A stretch of DNA of 64,000 bases from Xestospongia muta. Lineage: Eukaryota; Porifera; Demospongiae; Haplosclerida; Petrosiidae. Below the pieces are notes generated by a model. That model searched no databases. It had not been told where the DNA came from and worked only from the letters and a program-made list of their open reading frames with translations. The DNA is taken from assembly GCA_963693285.1 (NCBI GenBank), contig OY848917.1:29957245-30021244 (forward strand). Direction: 5' to 3'. This document shows, in pieces, positions 1-11,443 of the stretch; the first letter of the stretch is position 1; each line of letters opens with the position of its first letter. The translations under genes were made by a program, and so were the position numbers.

Positions 1-551
1 CAACAATGTATGTACATATAACATTGTGTTTATCATACATTTGGACATAAGTTAATGTCCACAATCACATTAATTATCACAAACTACATGCAATATACAC
101 ACATATATAAAGGTATATACTTTAAACACACAAGCATAGATATATGTTAGGCAGTGTTTTGTCAACTTTATAAAGATATCATACACTAATTATAGCTTAA
201 ATCAACAATGCTAATGATTCTACCATACTTGCTACAAACATTTTAAGAAATTAATTTGTGACAGGATATGATATAATGCTATCTCTTTCAAAACATGATT
301 TTAACATTATTACAAGTGAAAGTTTATTTTGTTTACAATAATAAACACTTATTAGCTATCAAACTAACACTTTAAGTAATTAATTGTTAGTTAATTTAAA
401 TATTTGGAGTCTACTGTATAACAACAGATGTTATTGTTATTATATGATACTATAATTTTAGCAGAATAGTTAATTTTAATGTAATAACAAATATACTTTT
501 AAGAATACCGTCTGCAGTCATTAACACACCCACTAGATACAACTGCAGCAA

Positions 552-557
552 TATAAA
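552..557 (+). promoter_or_regulatory. Probable TATA box of the secreted Asp/Arg-rich protein gene
   Basis: TATAAA lies about 105 bases upstream of the start codon at 659, which leaves room for a short 5' UTR of about 75-80 bases. The surrounding sequence is less AT-rich than most of the window. The placement is typical, but no transcription start can be seen. Confidence 0.4.
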
Positions 558-658
558 GAAGGTTGCTCGGAACATCTACTTCACAGTAGGTTAGAAATAA
601 TCTACTCCATCTTCATAGCTGTTGTTCAAAGAATTTGTATCTTATTACATTTTCAAAA

Positions 659-1569
659 ATGAAGTGGATTATTCCGTTTGCCCTCCTGATAGTGTTGATT
701 TCTCAGTCATACTGTCATCCTATAACTGGTTAGCTCTAATGCTTTATTCATATAATGATTATACATAATTTTATGTATAGATAAAGCAGATTCTAATATT
801 GAGAAAAGAAAAGCAGAAGAAGGTAAAGATATCGCATGGCACAGTATGATTTAACAAACTTGTTTCTATCTTTGCATTTAGTTGCTACAGTCACCAATAA
901 ACTAGATGACGATGATGACGACGATGATATTGGTCTGTGGAAAGCACCATTGCTTACAAAATCGGATGGTGAGTATTTAGTTCTCTGTCTGATATAAAAT
1001 ACGTTTTCTTTGATTACAGATGACGACGACGACGACGACGATATTTTGATGGCGAAGAAATTGGATAGTGAGTATTTAGGTTATTTTATATGTCTCCCTT
1101 CATTATATAGACTTGATCACTAATGAAGATGACGACGACGACGACGACGACGATGATATGAGTGCTTTGCTGGCAAAACTTGCTGTAATGCATGCCCAAA
1201 ATGAAGGTTATTATCTTATATATATCTTTAATTTTAATTAAAAGTGCATGCATCATTTTTATAGATATGCCAGATTCTAACAAGGCTGTCAAAAAACAGC
1301 TGCTTGGAAGCCTTTTTCGTGTAGCTTTACCTATCGTTAAAGGGATTGTAGGCGGTGGGGGAGGCTATGGTGGCAATAGCGGTAAACGTATACATGTAAT
1401 TTTTCGGTCTTACTTACTAATAATGCTTTTTATAGGAGGACGGTATTGCCGACCTAGTTATGGAGGTAGAAGGTACTACGGACGTCGAAGGTACGGACGT
1501 AAAAAATACGGACGTAAAAGGTACGGACGTAAAAGGTACGGACGTAAAAAGTACCGACGACGTGGTTGA
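659..1569 (+). CDS. Small secreted protein with poly-Asp blocks and Gly-Arg-Lys-Tyr repeat tail (7 exons)
   Basis: I do not recognise this gene. Exons: 659-728, 781-822, 882-968, 1020-1067, 1111-1206, 1265-1381 and 1436-1569. All introns are 43-59 bp with GT-AG ends and all are phase 1; the exons total 594 nt, giving 197 residues. The N-terminus is a clear signal peptide (MKWIIPFALLIVLISQSYC), so the product should enter the secretory route. Exons 3, 4 and 5 each encode a run of six to nine acidic residues, mostly Asp. Exon 6 encodes a short hydrophobic stretch and a Gly-rich segment. Exon 7 encodes about six near-repeats of Tyr-Gly-Arg-Lys/Arg-Lys/Arg, ending in Arg-Arg-Arg-Gly. An acidic middle before a strongly basic tail is seen in cationic antimicrobial precursors and in matrix or biomineral proteins; which applies here is unknown. 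A Lys-Arg-Lys at residues 33-35 could be a processing site. Confidence 0.85.
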
Positions 1570-1670
1570 AGAAACAGCTATAAAGTTCAAAGCTGAAAAC
1601 TGTCTTAACATTTTCTTGCTAGTTTTATGTGTTATATTTGTTCCAGTAGTTTATCAATGTTGTTTTAGTG

Positions 1671-1676
1671 AATAAA
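1671..1676 (+). promoter_or_regulatory. Polyadenylation signal AATAAA of the secreted Asp/Arg-rich protein gene
   Basis: A canonical AATAAA lies about 100 bases after the stop codon at 1567-1569. It marks the likely 3' end of the short transcript. Confidence 0.6.
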
Positions 1677-1912
1677 AGAATTTGCTTTAGTATCTTATAA
1701 CAGTTTATATAGATCTATATATATATGTGTTGCCTCAAACAACACTTACAACAACAGTTAATACGATAGAGATCATCGATAGAAGTTGTGCCATTGAGAC
1801 TAAGACCATGCTATCATTATTTTTCTTAACAACATGGCCTCTAAATTGACGAATATTGTAGTGTTTTCTGATGTGAATTACAACAAAATAGCAAAAACAT
1901 TGTCCCTTATCT

Positions 1913-1937
1913 TGTGTGTGTGTGTGTGTGTGTGTGT
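1913..1937. repeat. (TG)n microsatellite
   Basis: About twelve uninterrupted TG dinucleotides, in otherwise featureless sequence downstream of the secreted-protein gene. Confidence 0.9.
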
Positions 1938-2224
1938 TTTCGAAACGATAGTAAACATTTATTAACAACCTATTTCAGACATCATCCACTTTAATTGAAC
2001 AACTGTTTGGCTCTCTAAAAGATTCAAACGACAAACAAACACTTTAATTATACAACTGACTATGCAGCTTCACAGATAATGTGATCTTCTAATTCTTAAA
2101 GGGGACTCGTATCCTGCAAGGTACATTGGGGATCAGTAATGTAAGTAATATAATTCTATAGAGACTCCAAAACTTTCATAAAGCCTTTATATACAATCCA
2201 CTTTATTAATAAATAACGTGTTAT

Positions 2225-2505
2225 GATAACAAAAGTACTGTCAGACAATCACATATCTAGTCAGTCAAATATTTAGTTGAATGATCAGTTAGTCAATCAG
2301 TTAATATAGTCAGTCAAGTAATGAGTTAAATTGTTGGACAGACAATTGTCACTCATTAACTCAGTCATATAGTCAAATGCTTAGATAAATGGACTATAAT
2401 TCAGTCAGTCAAATACTTGGTTGAATAGTAAGTTAATCAGTCAAATATTCAATCAAATAGCCAGTCAAACATACCAATCTGTAAGTCAAATAGTTTGTTA
2501 TATCA
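2225..2505. repeat. Degenerate short tandem repeats (AGTCAGTCAAATA-like)
   Basis: Many copies of AGTCAGTCAAAT-type words, variably spaced by TTAGTTGAAT or TTAGTTAAT-like words, run through this stretch. No reading frame or fixed period is kept, so it looks like an old decayed minisatellite. It ends about 90 bases before the transposon end at 2596. Confidence 0.55.
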
Positions 2506-2595
2506 TTGTACATTAGGTCATGTGACTGGGATATTGGCAGATGGATTAAACATGGTGATGAAATTATAGGACAAAGTCATTCATAATAGACACAG

Positions 2596-2609
2596 TATAG
2601 ACCTTATGC
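2596..2609 (+). repeat. Left terminal inverted repeat of the ISL2EU-like element
   Basis: The 14 bases are exactly complementary to 5119-5132. The match ends where the flanks stop resembling each other. The first two bases (TA) could belong to the target duplication rather than to the element. Confidence 0.7.
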
Positions 2610-2661
2610 ACATGACGTCACCGATTGCGCGATGGGCCTTCCTCTATTTTGAATGATTAGA

Positions 2662-3735
2662 AAGGAAAATGGTGAAAGCTGTTGTGCAATTGGATGCTTC
2701 AATTAAGTACTCTAAAGGCATTGGATTGAGTTTATACAGGTTTCCTCCAGATAAAGGAAGGCGTGATAAATGGATATCAACTGTCAAATGAAAAACTGGC
2801 AACCAAATGAGCACATATGACTGTGTAGTGCTCATTTTGTAAGTGGGAAAAATGTAATGATCCCCTCTCTCCCGACTATATACCTAGCATTTTAGCTTTG
2901 TTAGTAATACTCAGAAACGCAAAAGTCATCGAAAATTGAGTGATTACAAGAGAAAGAGAAATGTAAAGCATGTTAGACTGTAGAACACTGAAATCTCAGT
3001 TGAAAAGGGGCAGAGTGAGACCACAGAGAATGATGAAGAAAGAGAGATGGACTTTGAGTGTGTTAGTGTTATAGATGATATAGAAGGAGGTATGAATGAT
3101 GAAGGATATACGAAAAGTACTATGATGACTAATTTTATGTGCAGACAGACAGCATTGATACTACTTCAACTGTGTCCATGACTGATATGTCAATGCATTA
3201 TATAGAAGCATTAGAACAAGAGTCTGTTAGAGTTGTATCATGTATTATGTGTACTGTTAGAGAATGGTTGGAGGATTCATTGAGTTCAGATGACCAAAAG
3301 GTTCGGTTTTATACTGGTCTAACATCATTTGCTGTTTTAATTTCAGTTTTCAACTTGGTGTCATCAGTCTATTCTCATACCAATAAGATTGCCTTATCAA
3401 AGTTTGAAGAATTTATTGTTATATTCATGAAGCTACGTCTTTCTCTGTTTGATCAGAATCTTGCTTACCGATTTGGTGTCAACCTACAATTTCAAGGATT
3501 TTCCATTGATAAGTTGACATGATGCTTGTTAGGTTGAAACTATTAATTAAATGGCCTAACAGAGAAGAGCTACACAAAACTATGCCAATAGATTTTAGAG
3601 CAAACTTCAAGAAATATGTAGTAATAATTGATTGCTTAGAAAACTTTTGAGAGAGGCCCTACCCATTGAAAGCTAGAGCCCAGACGTATTCAGACTATAA
3701 ACAGATTCATCACGCATACTTTCTCAGGTAAGAAT
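2662..3735 (+). pseudogene. THAP-domain DDE transposase remnant
   Basis: Frame-broken coding remains read in order. First is a THAP C2CH finger: a Cys-Cys...Cys region near 2676-2700, then the LYRFPPDKGRRDKW segment near 2730-2775, then a Cys-Ser-Ala-His-Phe box near 2825-2840. Next, an open segment at 3139-3522 ends in a transposase helix-turn-helix (FEEFIVIFMKLRLSLFDQNL, then AYRFG). After a frameshift, 3545-3735 shows [12 protein letters not shown], a [14 protein letters not shown] strand carrying a catalytic-type Asp, and KARAQTYSDYK. These motifs fit DDE_Tnp_4 transposases with an N-terminal THAP domain. At least three frame changes and several stops separate the blocks. The later catalytic residues were not found. 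Confidence 0.7.
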
Positions 3736-4203
3736 ACATGTGGAGTGAGTGATTGGACTGCTATGACAAAAATATACAAATTTAGAATCTAACTTACCAA
3801 TTAATATGATGATGTGTGATAATTCTGAAGACAGTGTAATTGATAAAATTGTTACTGTTTCTTGTGCACTAAGTAACTGCTGTGAATCAGTAACTCCTTT
3901 TGAATAACTTATTATTGTACAATGAGAAATTTGTTTTATTTCTGTATGTTGCCTATGTTATATGATTATATACCTGAATGTTGTACTTTTATGAAATGTT
4001 GGAAAGAATTAGTTGGTATTAATTATTAGAGTAGCAAATTTACTGTTCAAGTTGACAGTCCAGACAAAACCACTTGTCATCTGGAACTGAGTCAATATTT
4101 AGGCCATCCATGTGAAACCACTTAATGGGACAAGAATCATTGTCACATCCTATCATATCTCCAGCTATATATGCCACTACCTCGACAATAACACCATCCA
4201 TCA

Positions 4204-5105
4204 TCATTCATCTGATTCAGAATTCTCCTTTTCATCAGGATCTTTCCTCATGGACATCAACCTTGAATACCACCTACCAACAATTTCAGGTAACACTTTA
4301 TTCATAAAAAGTGTTAATCCTTTACCAAGTGCATTTTCTATGAAAGCATTATTGTAATTGATTTTGAGAACAACCAGCTCATTTGGGCTCCAGATAATGA
4401 AGTAGCAGTAATTTACTTGGCATATTTTCATCTGAAGTTGTACTTGATAGTAATAACCATGATTTGAACAAAGTCCACATGTATCTTTGTACATGAGCTG
4501 TTACACAAGTACTCCAAACAGAAACTAGATTTAGTAGTAGTATCTCGGCTATTGGTTTCAGTACAGAAAAGTAGAGCAGCAGAATGAGAACAGGCTTCAC
4601 CCAAGCCTGCCATACAATTACTGTGTGCGCATATTACTGTGCCATTTTCTTAGCAGCTATCCTGAGATGTAGAAGAGGTGATGAAATGCTCTGTGAGTGT
4701 TGAACATTAGCCTTTAGCACAACAACTTCATCTTGTACCAGGATTTCTACTTTCCCTACCCAGCCCTGAACAAAAACGTTATACCCATCCATACTCTTGT
4801 AGGCTTTTAGTTGTTCTCTTGTGTATGAGCTGGTAGTACAAATAAGATAGTTGAAAATGTCAGGGTATTTTATTTCAGGCCAGAGTTCCTGTGTAGCTCC
4901 ATTATACTGACAAAATTCTTTGAAACAATGGATCAATTGACAAACAAACCATATCCATTTTTTCTCTGTATCTCTTCTGTGCTTGACAGTCCAACTCGTC
5001 ATAATATTTGGAAAAATTAATCATTACAGTGCTTACACATGTGTTACAGAGTGCAGTTTTCCACCGAAAATGCCTACCCAGCAACGCATTTTGCATTGCT
5101 AGCAT
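4204..5105 (-). pseudogene. SWIM-finger / YqaJ-nuclease-like transposon protein remnant
   Basis: Three overlapping minus-strand frames carry one decayed protein. The N-terminal part (5002-4634) has the conserved DIFNYLICTTSSYTREQLKA block. The middle (4613-4560) has MAGLGEACSHSAALLF, the end of a SWIM zinc finger with its C-x-H. The C-terminal part (4494-4204) has YYYQVQLQM then YCYFIIWSPNE, resembling the Q-x-Q core of YqaJ/lambda-exonuclease-type nucleases. Such proteins are the second gene of ISL2EU-like transposons. Frameshifts join none of the parts in one frame. The role in transposition is not established. Confidence 0.68.
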
Positions 5106-5118
5106 TTGTATAGATCGC

Positions 5119-5132
5119 GCATAAGGTCTATA
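5119..5132 (-). repeat. Right terminal inverted repeat of the ISL2EU-like element
   Basis: Exact reverse complement of 2596-2609. It is followed by TATTATTATA, so the exact target duplication cannot be read. Confidence 0.7.
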
Positions 5133-5849
5133 TTATTATATTATTATACACTAATTATAGGGGTTCTCCACATCATGAGATCTACTCAACCATTGAAGAT
5201 AAATATCAAGAACCTCTTCTGATTTTATCTCAAGAACAAACTTGTGTTTGTATTCCACAAAGAGAGGACACTTAATTATTTCATCCTGGTCAAAATAACT
5301 TTATCATACCTTTATGTTCATAAATGAGTACATGTACACATATAAGGCATAAAAAATTCTCAATTTTAAATGTATTCAATTATTTTAACAATAAATTTAT
5401 GTCTGTTATCAAACAGTAGAAGTCATCGCACCAATATCTCATTCATTAGTCTGATAATTCCATTCAAGTTCAAGTTAGCAGTGTTACTATAAATTATATC
5501 ATTTTTAATAAGGAGATTGCTCACAAGTTTTGTGAAGTGACCTGTCAATTCAACTATATCTTGGTGATTATGGCATTGCATTACAAGAATCAGGTAACAA
5601 AGATATTAGTAAGAGAAAGAGATATTACTTTGTCTTTAGTAACTCTGAGGGTGTATGTCATTCTAGCCAAGTTTAATAATTTGATTCCATGATGTTTGTA
5701 TTGTACTTAAAACATTAAATTCACTAATTCTCTTTGTACTTATCTATATATCATCTTCTGAACAATGTTTTTGGCTCATGGATATGTACAGAACATGTAA
5801 TCTCTGGTACTGGATAATCTCAGACTAATATACTAAACAGCTATTTCAG

Positions 5850-5990
5850 ACTGGTATTGATTCTCAAGTAGTTTCAGACCAGTATGTATCCTCAACAGTC
5901 TCAGACTGATACTGATCCTCAAGAGCCCAGTACGTAGTTATCATGAGTCCCAGATTGATGATATTTATTCTCAAATGATTACAGCCAGTA
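5850..5990. repeat. Degenerate tandem repeat, about 30 bp
   Basis: Roughly five imperfect units of a CAGACTGGTATTGATCCTCA-like word follow one another (TTTCAGACTGGTATTGATTC, TTTCAGACCAGTATGTATCC, CTCAGACTGATACTGATCC and so on). No open frame is kept. The rest of 5133-6480 shows nothing else that I can support. Confidence 0.5.
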
Positions 5991-6320
5991 AAGATACTCA
6001 AATGGCTAAGTGCTCCACCTTAATTTGATTATCGACATATAATTGAAATTATTAAGATCATAGACTACTCCTCTGATCCCACAGTCATTCAAAGTAATTT
6101 TCTAATGTTTCTATATGATACCTTGAACTTGAAATGGGAGATGACATTTTGAGGTGACTATCAAACTAATTGATTTTTAAGCTTAGCCATGTTGTAGGTT
6201 ATATGAGTTACCTATCAAAATGTGGATAAATGGAGGCGGATGAATGAAAGTTTGGATAAATTGATGGCTATTTTACAGTGAGATTTAGATGAAGAAGAAA
6301 AAATTAGACAAGAACATAAC

Positions 6321-6326
6321 TTTATT
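6321..6326 (-). promoter_or_regulatory. Probable polyadenylation signal of gene A
   Basis: AATAAA on the minus strand, about 165 bases beyond the stop codon at 6489-6491. It is the first canonical signal downstream of gene A. Confidence 0.5.
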
Positions 6327-6488
6327 GCATAACAAAATATTTCAATCTGAAACACAACATATGTAGTATAAAAATAAGGAGGATAATGTAATTTCAATTA
6401 GAAAAAAGACAACTCAATTTATGAAATATATTTAATATATTTAGTACAAAGGTCATGTAGGAAGGAGATAGGAATAACATATAAAATA

Positions 6489-6814
6489 TTACTGATTTGC
6501 ATATTTACTATACACTTTAGGTTTCTTTAGAAATTTGCGAATATTATCACCAATTTGGAAGTTGTTCACAATTGGGCCTTCCATTTCTTCTAATAAAACT
6601 TCCCAAGTAGTTTCATTTGCTTTCTTCTCTAGCCATTTATTGATCACGATCGATAGATTCATCTCAGTTGGATTATTGCTTATCTTCAAGCTATCTAGGT
6701 CTCCAGTTTTCACTTCAAGTGAGACTCCAATGACGTACCATTTGTCCTTAATAGGCATTAGTAAAGCTAGGACATCTTTCATTATAGGAACTTTAGAAAG
6801 AATCTGGTCAATAT
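6489..6814 (-). CDS. Gene A last exon: death domain
   Basis: The 326-nt terminal exon encodes 108 residues and ends at TAA (6489-6491). The order WYVIGVSLEVKTGDLDSL, then NLSIVINKWLEK, then TTWEVLLEEME fits the six-helix death-domain pattern, in which a conserved Trp-containing helix is followed by L..WL and TW..L..AL motifs. Death domains pair with other death domains in signalling complexes. The acceptor is TTGTAG at 6815-6816, in phase with the preceding linker exon. Confidence 0.8.
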
Positions 6815-9800
6815 CTACAATAGAATATACATAGACTTATAATCAACTTTCAAACAGTATTGTAGTAATAATGATAAACATACAAACAAACCATTAACAT
6901 TAAGTAATCTTACCTAACGTATTTTCTACTGGTGTATTAAGATGTGATGAATCAGCAGTGTCATTTAATGTACCTATATTATATGAGAAATGAGAAGATT
7001 GATAGTAACAATACTTAATAAATTACTTGAAGAAGGAGTACTTGAGCTAGCAGTTCCTGCTATTTTATGAGTACCTACAAAAAAAAAAAACTACAATGAA
7101 AAATGTGCTGTAATATATGTAATATTTTCACAATCAATTGTAGTTATTTGTTATATGTTGTAGCAGTAATGAAGTAAGTTTTACCTAATGTACTCTCTAC
7201 TGTTGTAGTAGGACATGGTGAATCAGTAGCGTCAGGTGATATTCCTTTATAAATAAAATATATCTTAACAATTATATTACACTACAGGATTTATTACCTG
7301 ATGAAGAAGAGGTGATTGGGATAGTAGTTACTCCCATATTATCAGATCCTATTAAATAATATGTAAAAAAGTAATAGGTCATCAAACAAAGACTGACCTT
7401 GACATGTCTTCTCAAGGAGTGATTTAGAGGCAAGTTCAATGGCATCATTAGTTAATGGAGGGGAGGCAAGATCCTGTACATAATATAAGTATAGAAGTAC
7501 AATAATATAATGTTCAAAATTAAAAGAACATGTACATTGTTACATGTACACTAAAAGTAAGTAAATAAAGTACATTCACTTACAAAAGGATTACGTCCAG
7601 CAAAAACACTCAAATTGCTACAGTGCTCCTTTATAGCGACGTGAGTACATTTGATAGATGACAAGAATGAGACACCATAGACATTTTGAATGTGTCGAAG
7701 ATAATCATCTTGAACTGGTGACTCAGCATTACATGTACTGAACAGTGCTTTTGTTACCAAAGGAGCGATGTGAAGAAATGGATCATTGTTTCCTACAATC
7801 TCTTTGACATTACATGGAATGTCATCTGTCCCTATAATCTTGGCTTTAGTAAGAACAGCAATAGCAACATCTTCCATTGAATAAAGTGTGCGTTTACAGA
7901 CGTCAAGAGTATGAGCAGTAGATACTTGATTTGGGTGAATCATATATTCATAACTTGTACATGAACAAAATTGCTCTTTAAGACTTAGGACTTTCTTAAT
8001 GACTGAGTTAAAAACTTTGCGACTTTCATCCATTTCTTTATTTGATGTCAATACTGTAACACAACGATTGTGTTCAGATACTTCAACAACCACCTCAAAG
8101 TTGCTCTTCCAATATATACCATTAGTCCATACTGTACAGCGACGAGCTAACTTTTGTACAGCAGGGTTAGTTACATCAATTATACCAGGTTTTATTCGAG
8201 GAGGAAGGCAATAAATATAGGCAAGGCAAAGAAGGAGGATGTGAAGAAATCGTGTAGACAGAAATTGATTAGGATTTGGACACCACAGACACCATCCTAA
8301 TCCATTTTCTATTTTGATATCAGTTGGTGGTTCAGCACTGACGAGTGCTGGAAAAAACAGGAGCTCATCTAATGGCAGAGGTATTGATGCTGATATGTTA
8401 GTTTCAACATTATCAAGTGTGCTTGATTCAATTACGTGGCAAAATTGTAGACTTCTAAGAAACCCAATTAACATATCAGTATTGTGATGAGGAAATGCTT
8501 TCTGGAGAGCTGACAGAGGTATAATGCCAGTATTACTAGCCATATCTCGATAAACACGCTCAATTGCTGCCGGGGCAAATAGGACACCATTGATTTCTGA
8601 AAGCAGAGCAGCTCTGTTTATAATTATCCAACTTTCACCTTCCTTATTTTTGAGGAATAAGATAAGACCCTTGTCACTCAAAGTGGATAAGAATTCAAGT
8701 AACACTGACATTTCAGATGGAAGAGAAGGATCATTACGCTCTTTTAATAAAACACATAGCTCTTTTAAACTAATAGCTACTCTTTCAAGAACCTGAAGAA
8801 AGGAGTATTGGACATGGCAATAAAAACTAATTTTGTCGGATCGATCGAGTACAGCTTTACAGCTCTTTGACAACATAACAACAAACTCTTTGACACCTTT
8901 ACCTCCAGGACGATGGCATTCCATTGGTATGAACCCACAGAATTCTTGTGAATAGGCCGCTTTCTCAACAACTTCATCCACCAATTTAGAAATTGGATCC
9001 AAGCTAGTAGTCAACTCATCTAGTCGACTTCCAACGACAATAATTTGTGATTGCTTTGAACTCTTCATTCCTTTGCTGATGTTTTCAATGAAGTTAAACC
9101 AGTAGTATAACTCTTTTCTCATTGTCTCCGTGTCATTGATTAGTTTAGAAAGGACCAAAAACACAGCAGGTGAGCTCAACATGAGATTTTCCAGGATAGC
9201 AGCATGACTACTATAATATTCCCTGTGACCAGCGAGGTCATAGAGAACGATATTCCCTATTTCGTGGCTTGTGAAGGTATGTGAATTAATACCAGCTGTT
9301 AGTGATTCTACTGTAACACATTCGGATGCATCAAACTTGTGATCAGCTGGTTTCTTAGCTCGTTCCATGATGACGGCAGTAAGAGAACTTTTCCCTGCAG
9401 TAGTGTTGCCACACATAAAGACTTTACCATAGGATTCCACGGGGAAGTCAGCTTGAGATTTCTGAAATGGCTCAAACATTTTTAAAATTTCAAACCGATT
9501 CTTGTGATCTTGAGGAACAAGTTCCATAGGTGTTTGTTCACCTTCGTTCTTGGACATTGGATCAACTTTCCCAGATGATAATAGAAGCTTGATAGCATCA
9601 ACTGAGCCTCGAGAACAAGCATAATGAAGTGGTGTGAATCCACTCTAAGAGAGAACAAATAGCACTAAAATTACACAGTATTAATATTGTTGTTAATTTA
9701 CATTTCAAATGACAAGTGACAATAATATGAAGAAATATTGCTACAATTACATACACTGACTTTAAATTAAACAAAATGTATGGTCTAGATGTATCAAAGT

Positions 9801-11387
9801 AGAAAATGATAACCCAGATTATATGTCTCATCTTTAATAATATTCAATTGATGAAGCAGTTAAAACATGACTGTTATTTTATATAGACGTTTGACAATGG
9901 ATTGGAGGTTTCTAACGAACAAAGGAGAAGCCCAAGTGCTCTATTTCCTTAGAAACCTCCAAGGCATTGTGTAACCACTTTTAACAATTTTGAGCCTTAA
10001 GACCAACCCAAATGTTCCCAGTCATATTACAAGTTCAACTCAAGTGTGATGACTCAGCAGAATTCAAAATAATTCCATTTGATATAAATGACAAACACAA
10101 GGTATCTATCAATAAAATAGATACCTCATTTTTATAAACATTTGCACTTCATCAGTAGATAGATACCTCATTAACATCAAAGGGAATTATTTATAAATTG
10201 TTTAAAACACTCAAAGCACCCAATGAATTAAAACAATAAGAATTTATTTAGACTTGATTATCTGAGAAAAGATGAGCCAGAGCCTGTACAATTATTAACA
10301 AGATTATAATTGTAATAATCATCTTAAGACTATCATGATTGACAACAATATCATGTAAAGTTTTTGGTAATGCAAAGCTAGGTATGTAACTAGGAAGGTA
10401 AAAAAGAAGGAGGTAATATTGAAATAATGATAATACCTAAACTACAAGTGATCACTATATCACATGAGACCAATACAAGTGGTTGTAAATAATTAACAAA
10501 CACTAGCTATATTATCTGTTATTGGAACCAAAAAGATGTCTTTATGATAGCAATTAACATTTTTGTGAATTATTTGAGTTTTGTTGCTGAACACCAAGTG
10601 TAAAGCCAATAATAGTTGTGGGGACTCTTAATCTAAACTAGAACATGTATGTCTGAACTCATGAATGGAATAAATTATAAGTCAGTGTGTATAATGGATG
10701 AAGCTAGAGAACATAGGACAAAGAAAGATCCATCCGCTAGAAATGGATGGTGAGATACAAGAAGCAACCGATGTGCAGTCACGACATAGTTTTCAAGTGA
10801 AGGGCTAGCACTAGAGACTTCCTAATAAACCCAAAGGTATGTAGACTCTTTCCATCAAAGATTTGCTCATGAAAATACGAGCAAGTTTGATATTTTCTTA
10901 AGAGAAAATTCCTTAATAATGCCATACCAATATTCAATCAGGGTTCCCTTATTTTAGGAATCTCGTGTCTTGAAGTCATACAAGGTTATGTAGCTTTTCA
11001 GTGATTCATCTCAATCTCATCAAGTCCAAATTACTTTACATCCTTATAGGTTAGTTGAAGTGTAAAAGCAGTCCATTTTAATATAAAAATAATTACTTCA
11101 TAATAAACTACTCTACATTATTAATTATCCTAGCATACAGCAACATACTTCTTGAATCAGACCTCATACTATTATAACTATATAATTAATGGATGGATGT
11201 AGCTGATTAGATCAGGAAATCATGTTTCTATACCTCTATATAAGAATAAGGCAACTAGATCAATTGACTCCAGATATTAAAGGGGAGAAAATGTTAGTCA
11301 GCAGAAATCAGTACAAATTATATGCTGTTTGACTTAGTTGTTTAGTTACAACCTATTAAATAATCATTACACAGTTATTATGTTATG

Positions 11388-11443
<56 letters not shown>

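Larger units (their letters stand above)
2596..5132. mobile_element. Decayed ISL2EU-type DNA transposon with two convergent genes
   Basis: A unit of about 2.5 kb bounded by a perfect 14-bp inverted repeat (TATAGACCTTATGC at 2596-2609 and its complement at 5119-5132). Just inside the left end, on plus, is a THAP zinc finger followed by a helix-turn-helix and part of a DDE (Tnp_4-type) catalytic domain. Just inside the right end, on minus, is a SWIM-finger plus YqaJ-nuclease-like gene. This pairing is known from ISL2EU/IS4EU elements. Both genes carry stops and frameshifts, so the copy is inactive. The class name is from memory of the family; the inverted ends and the domains are seen in the sequence. 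Confidence 0.72.

Noticed and set aside
1..540. Search for a gene in the first 540 bases
   Set aside because: AT-rich with no long frame, splice pattern or repeat; nothing supportable.
1417..1675. Open frames in other phases over the last exon of the secreted gene (Thr/Ser-Val repeats on minus, Asp-Val-Lys repeats on plus)
   Set aside because: They are frame shadows of the Tyr-Gly-Arg-Lys codon repeat. The spliced phase-1 gene explains the region and has a signal peptide, stop and polyadenylation signal.
9557..9559. ATG at the start of the longest open frame as the start of a separate ROC gene
   Set aside because: The frame continues upstream through a clear ankyrin repeat to a good acceptor at 9645-9646, in phase with the ankyrin exon at 14707.
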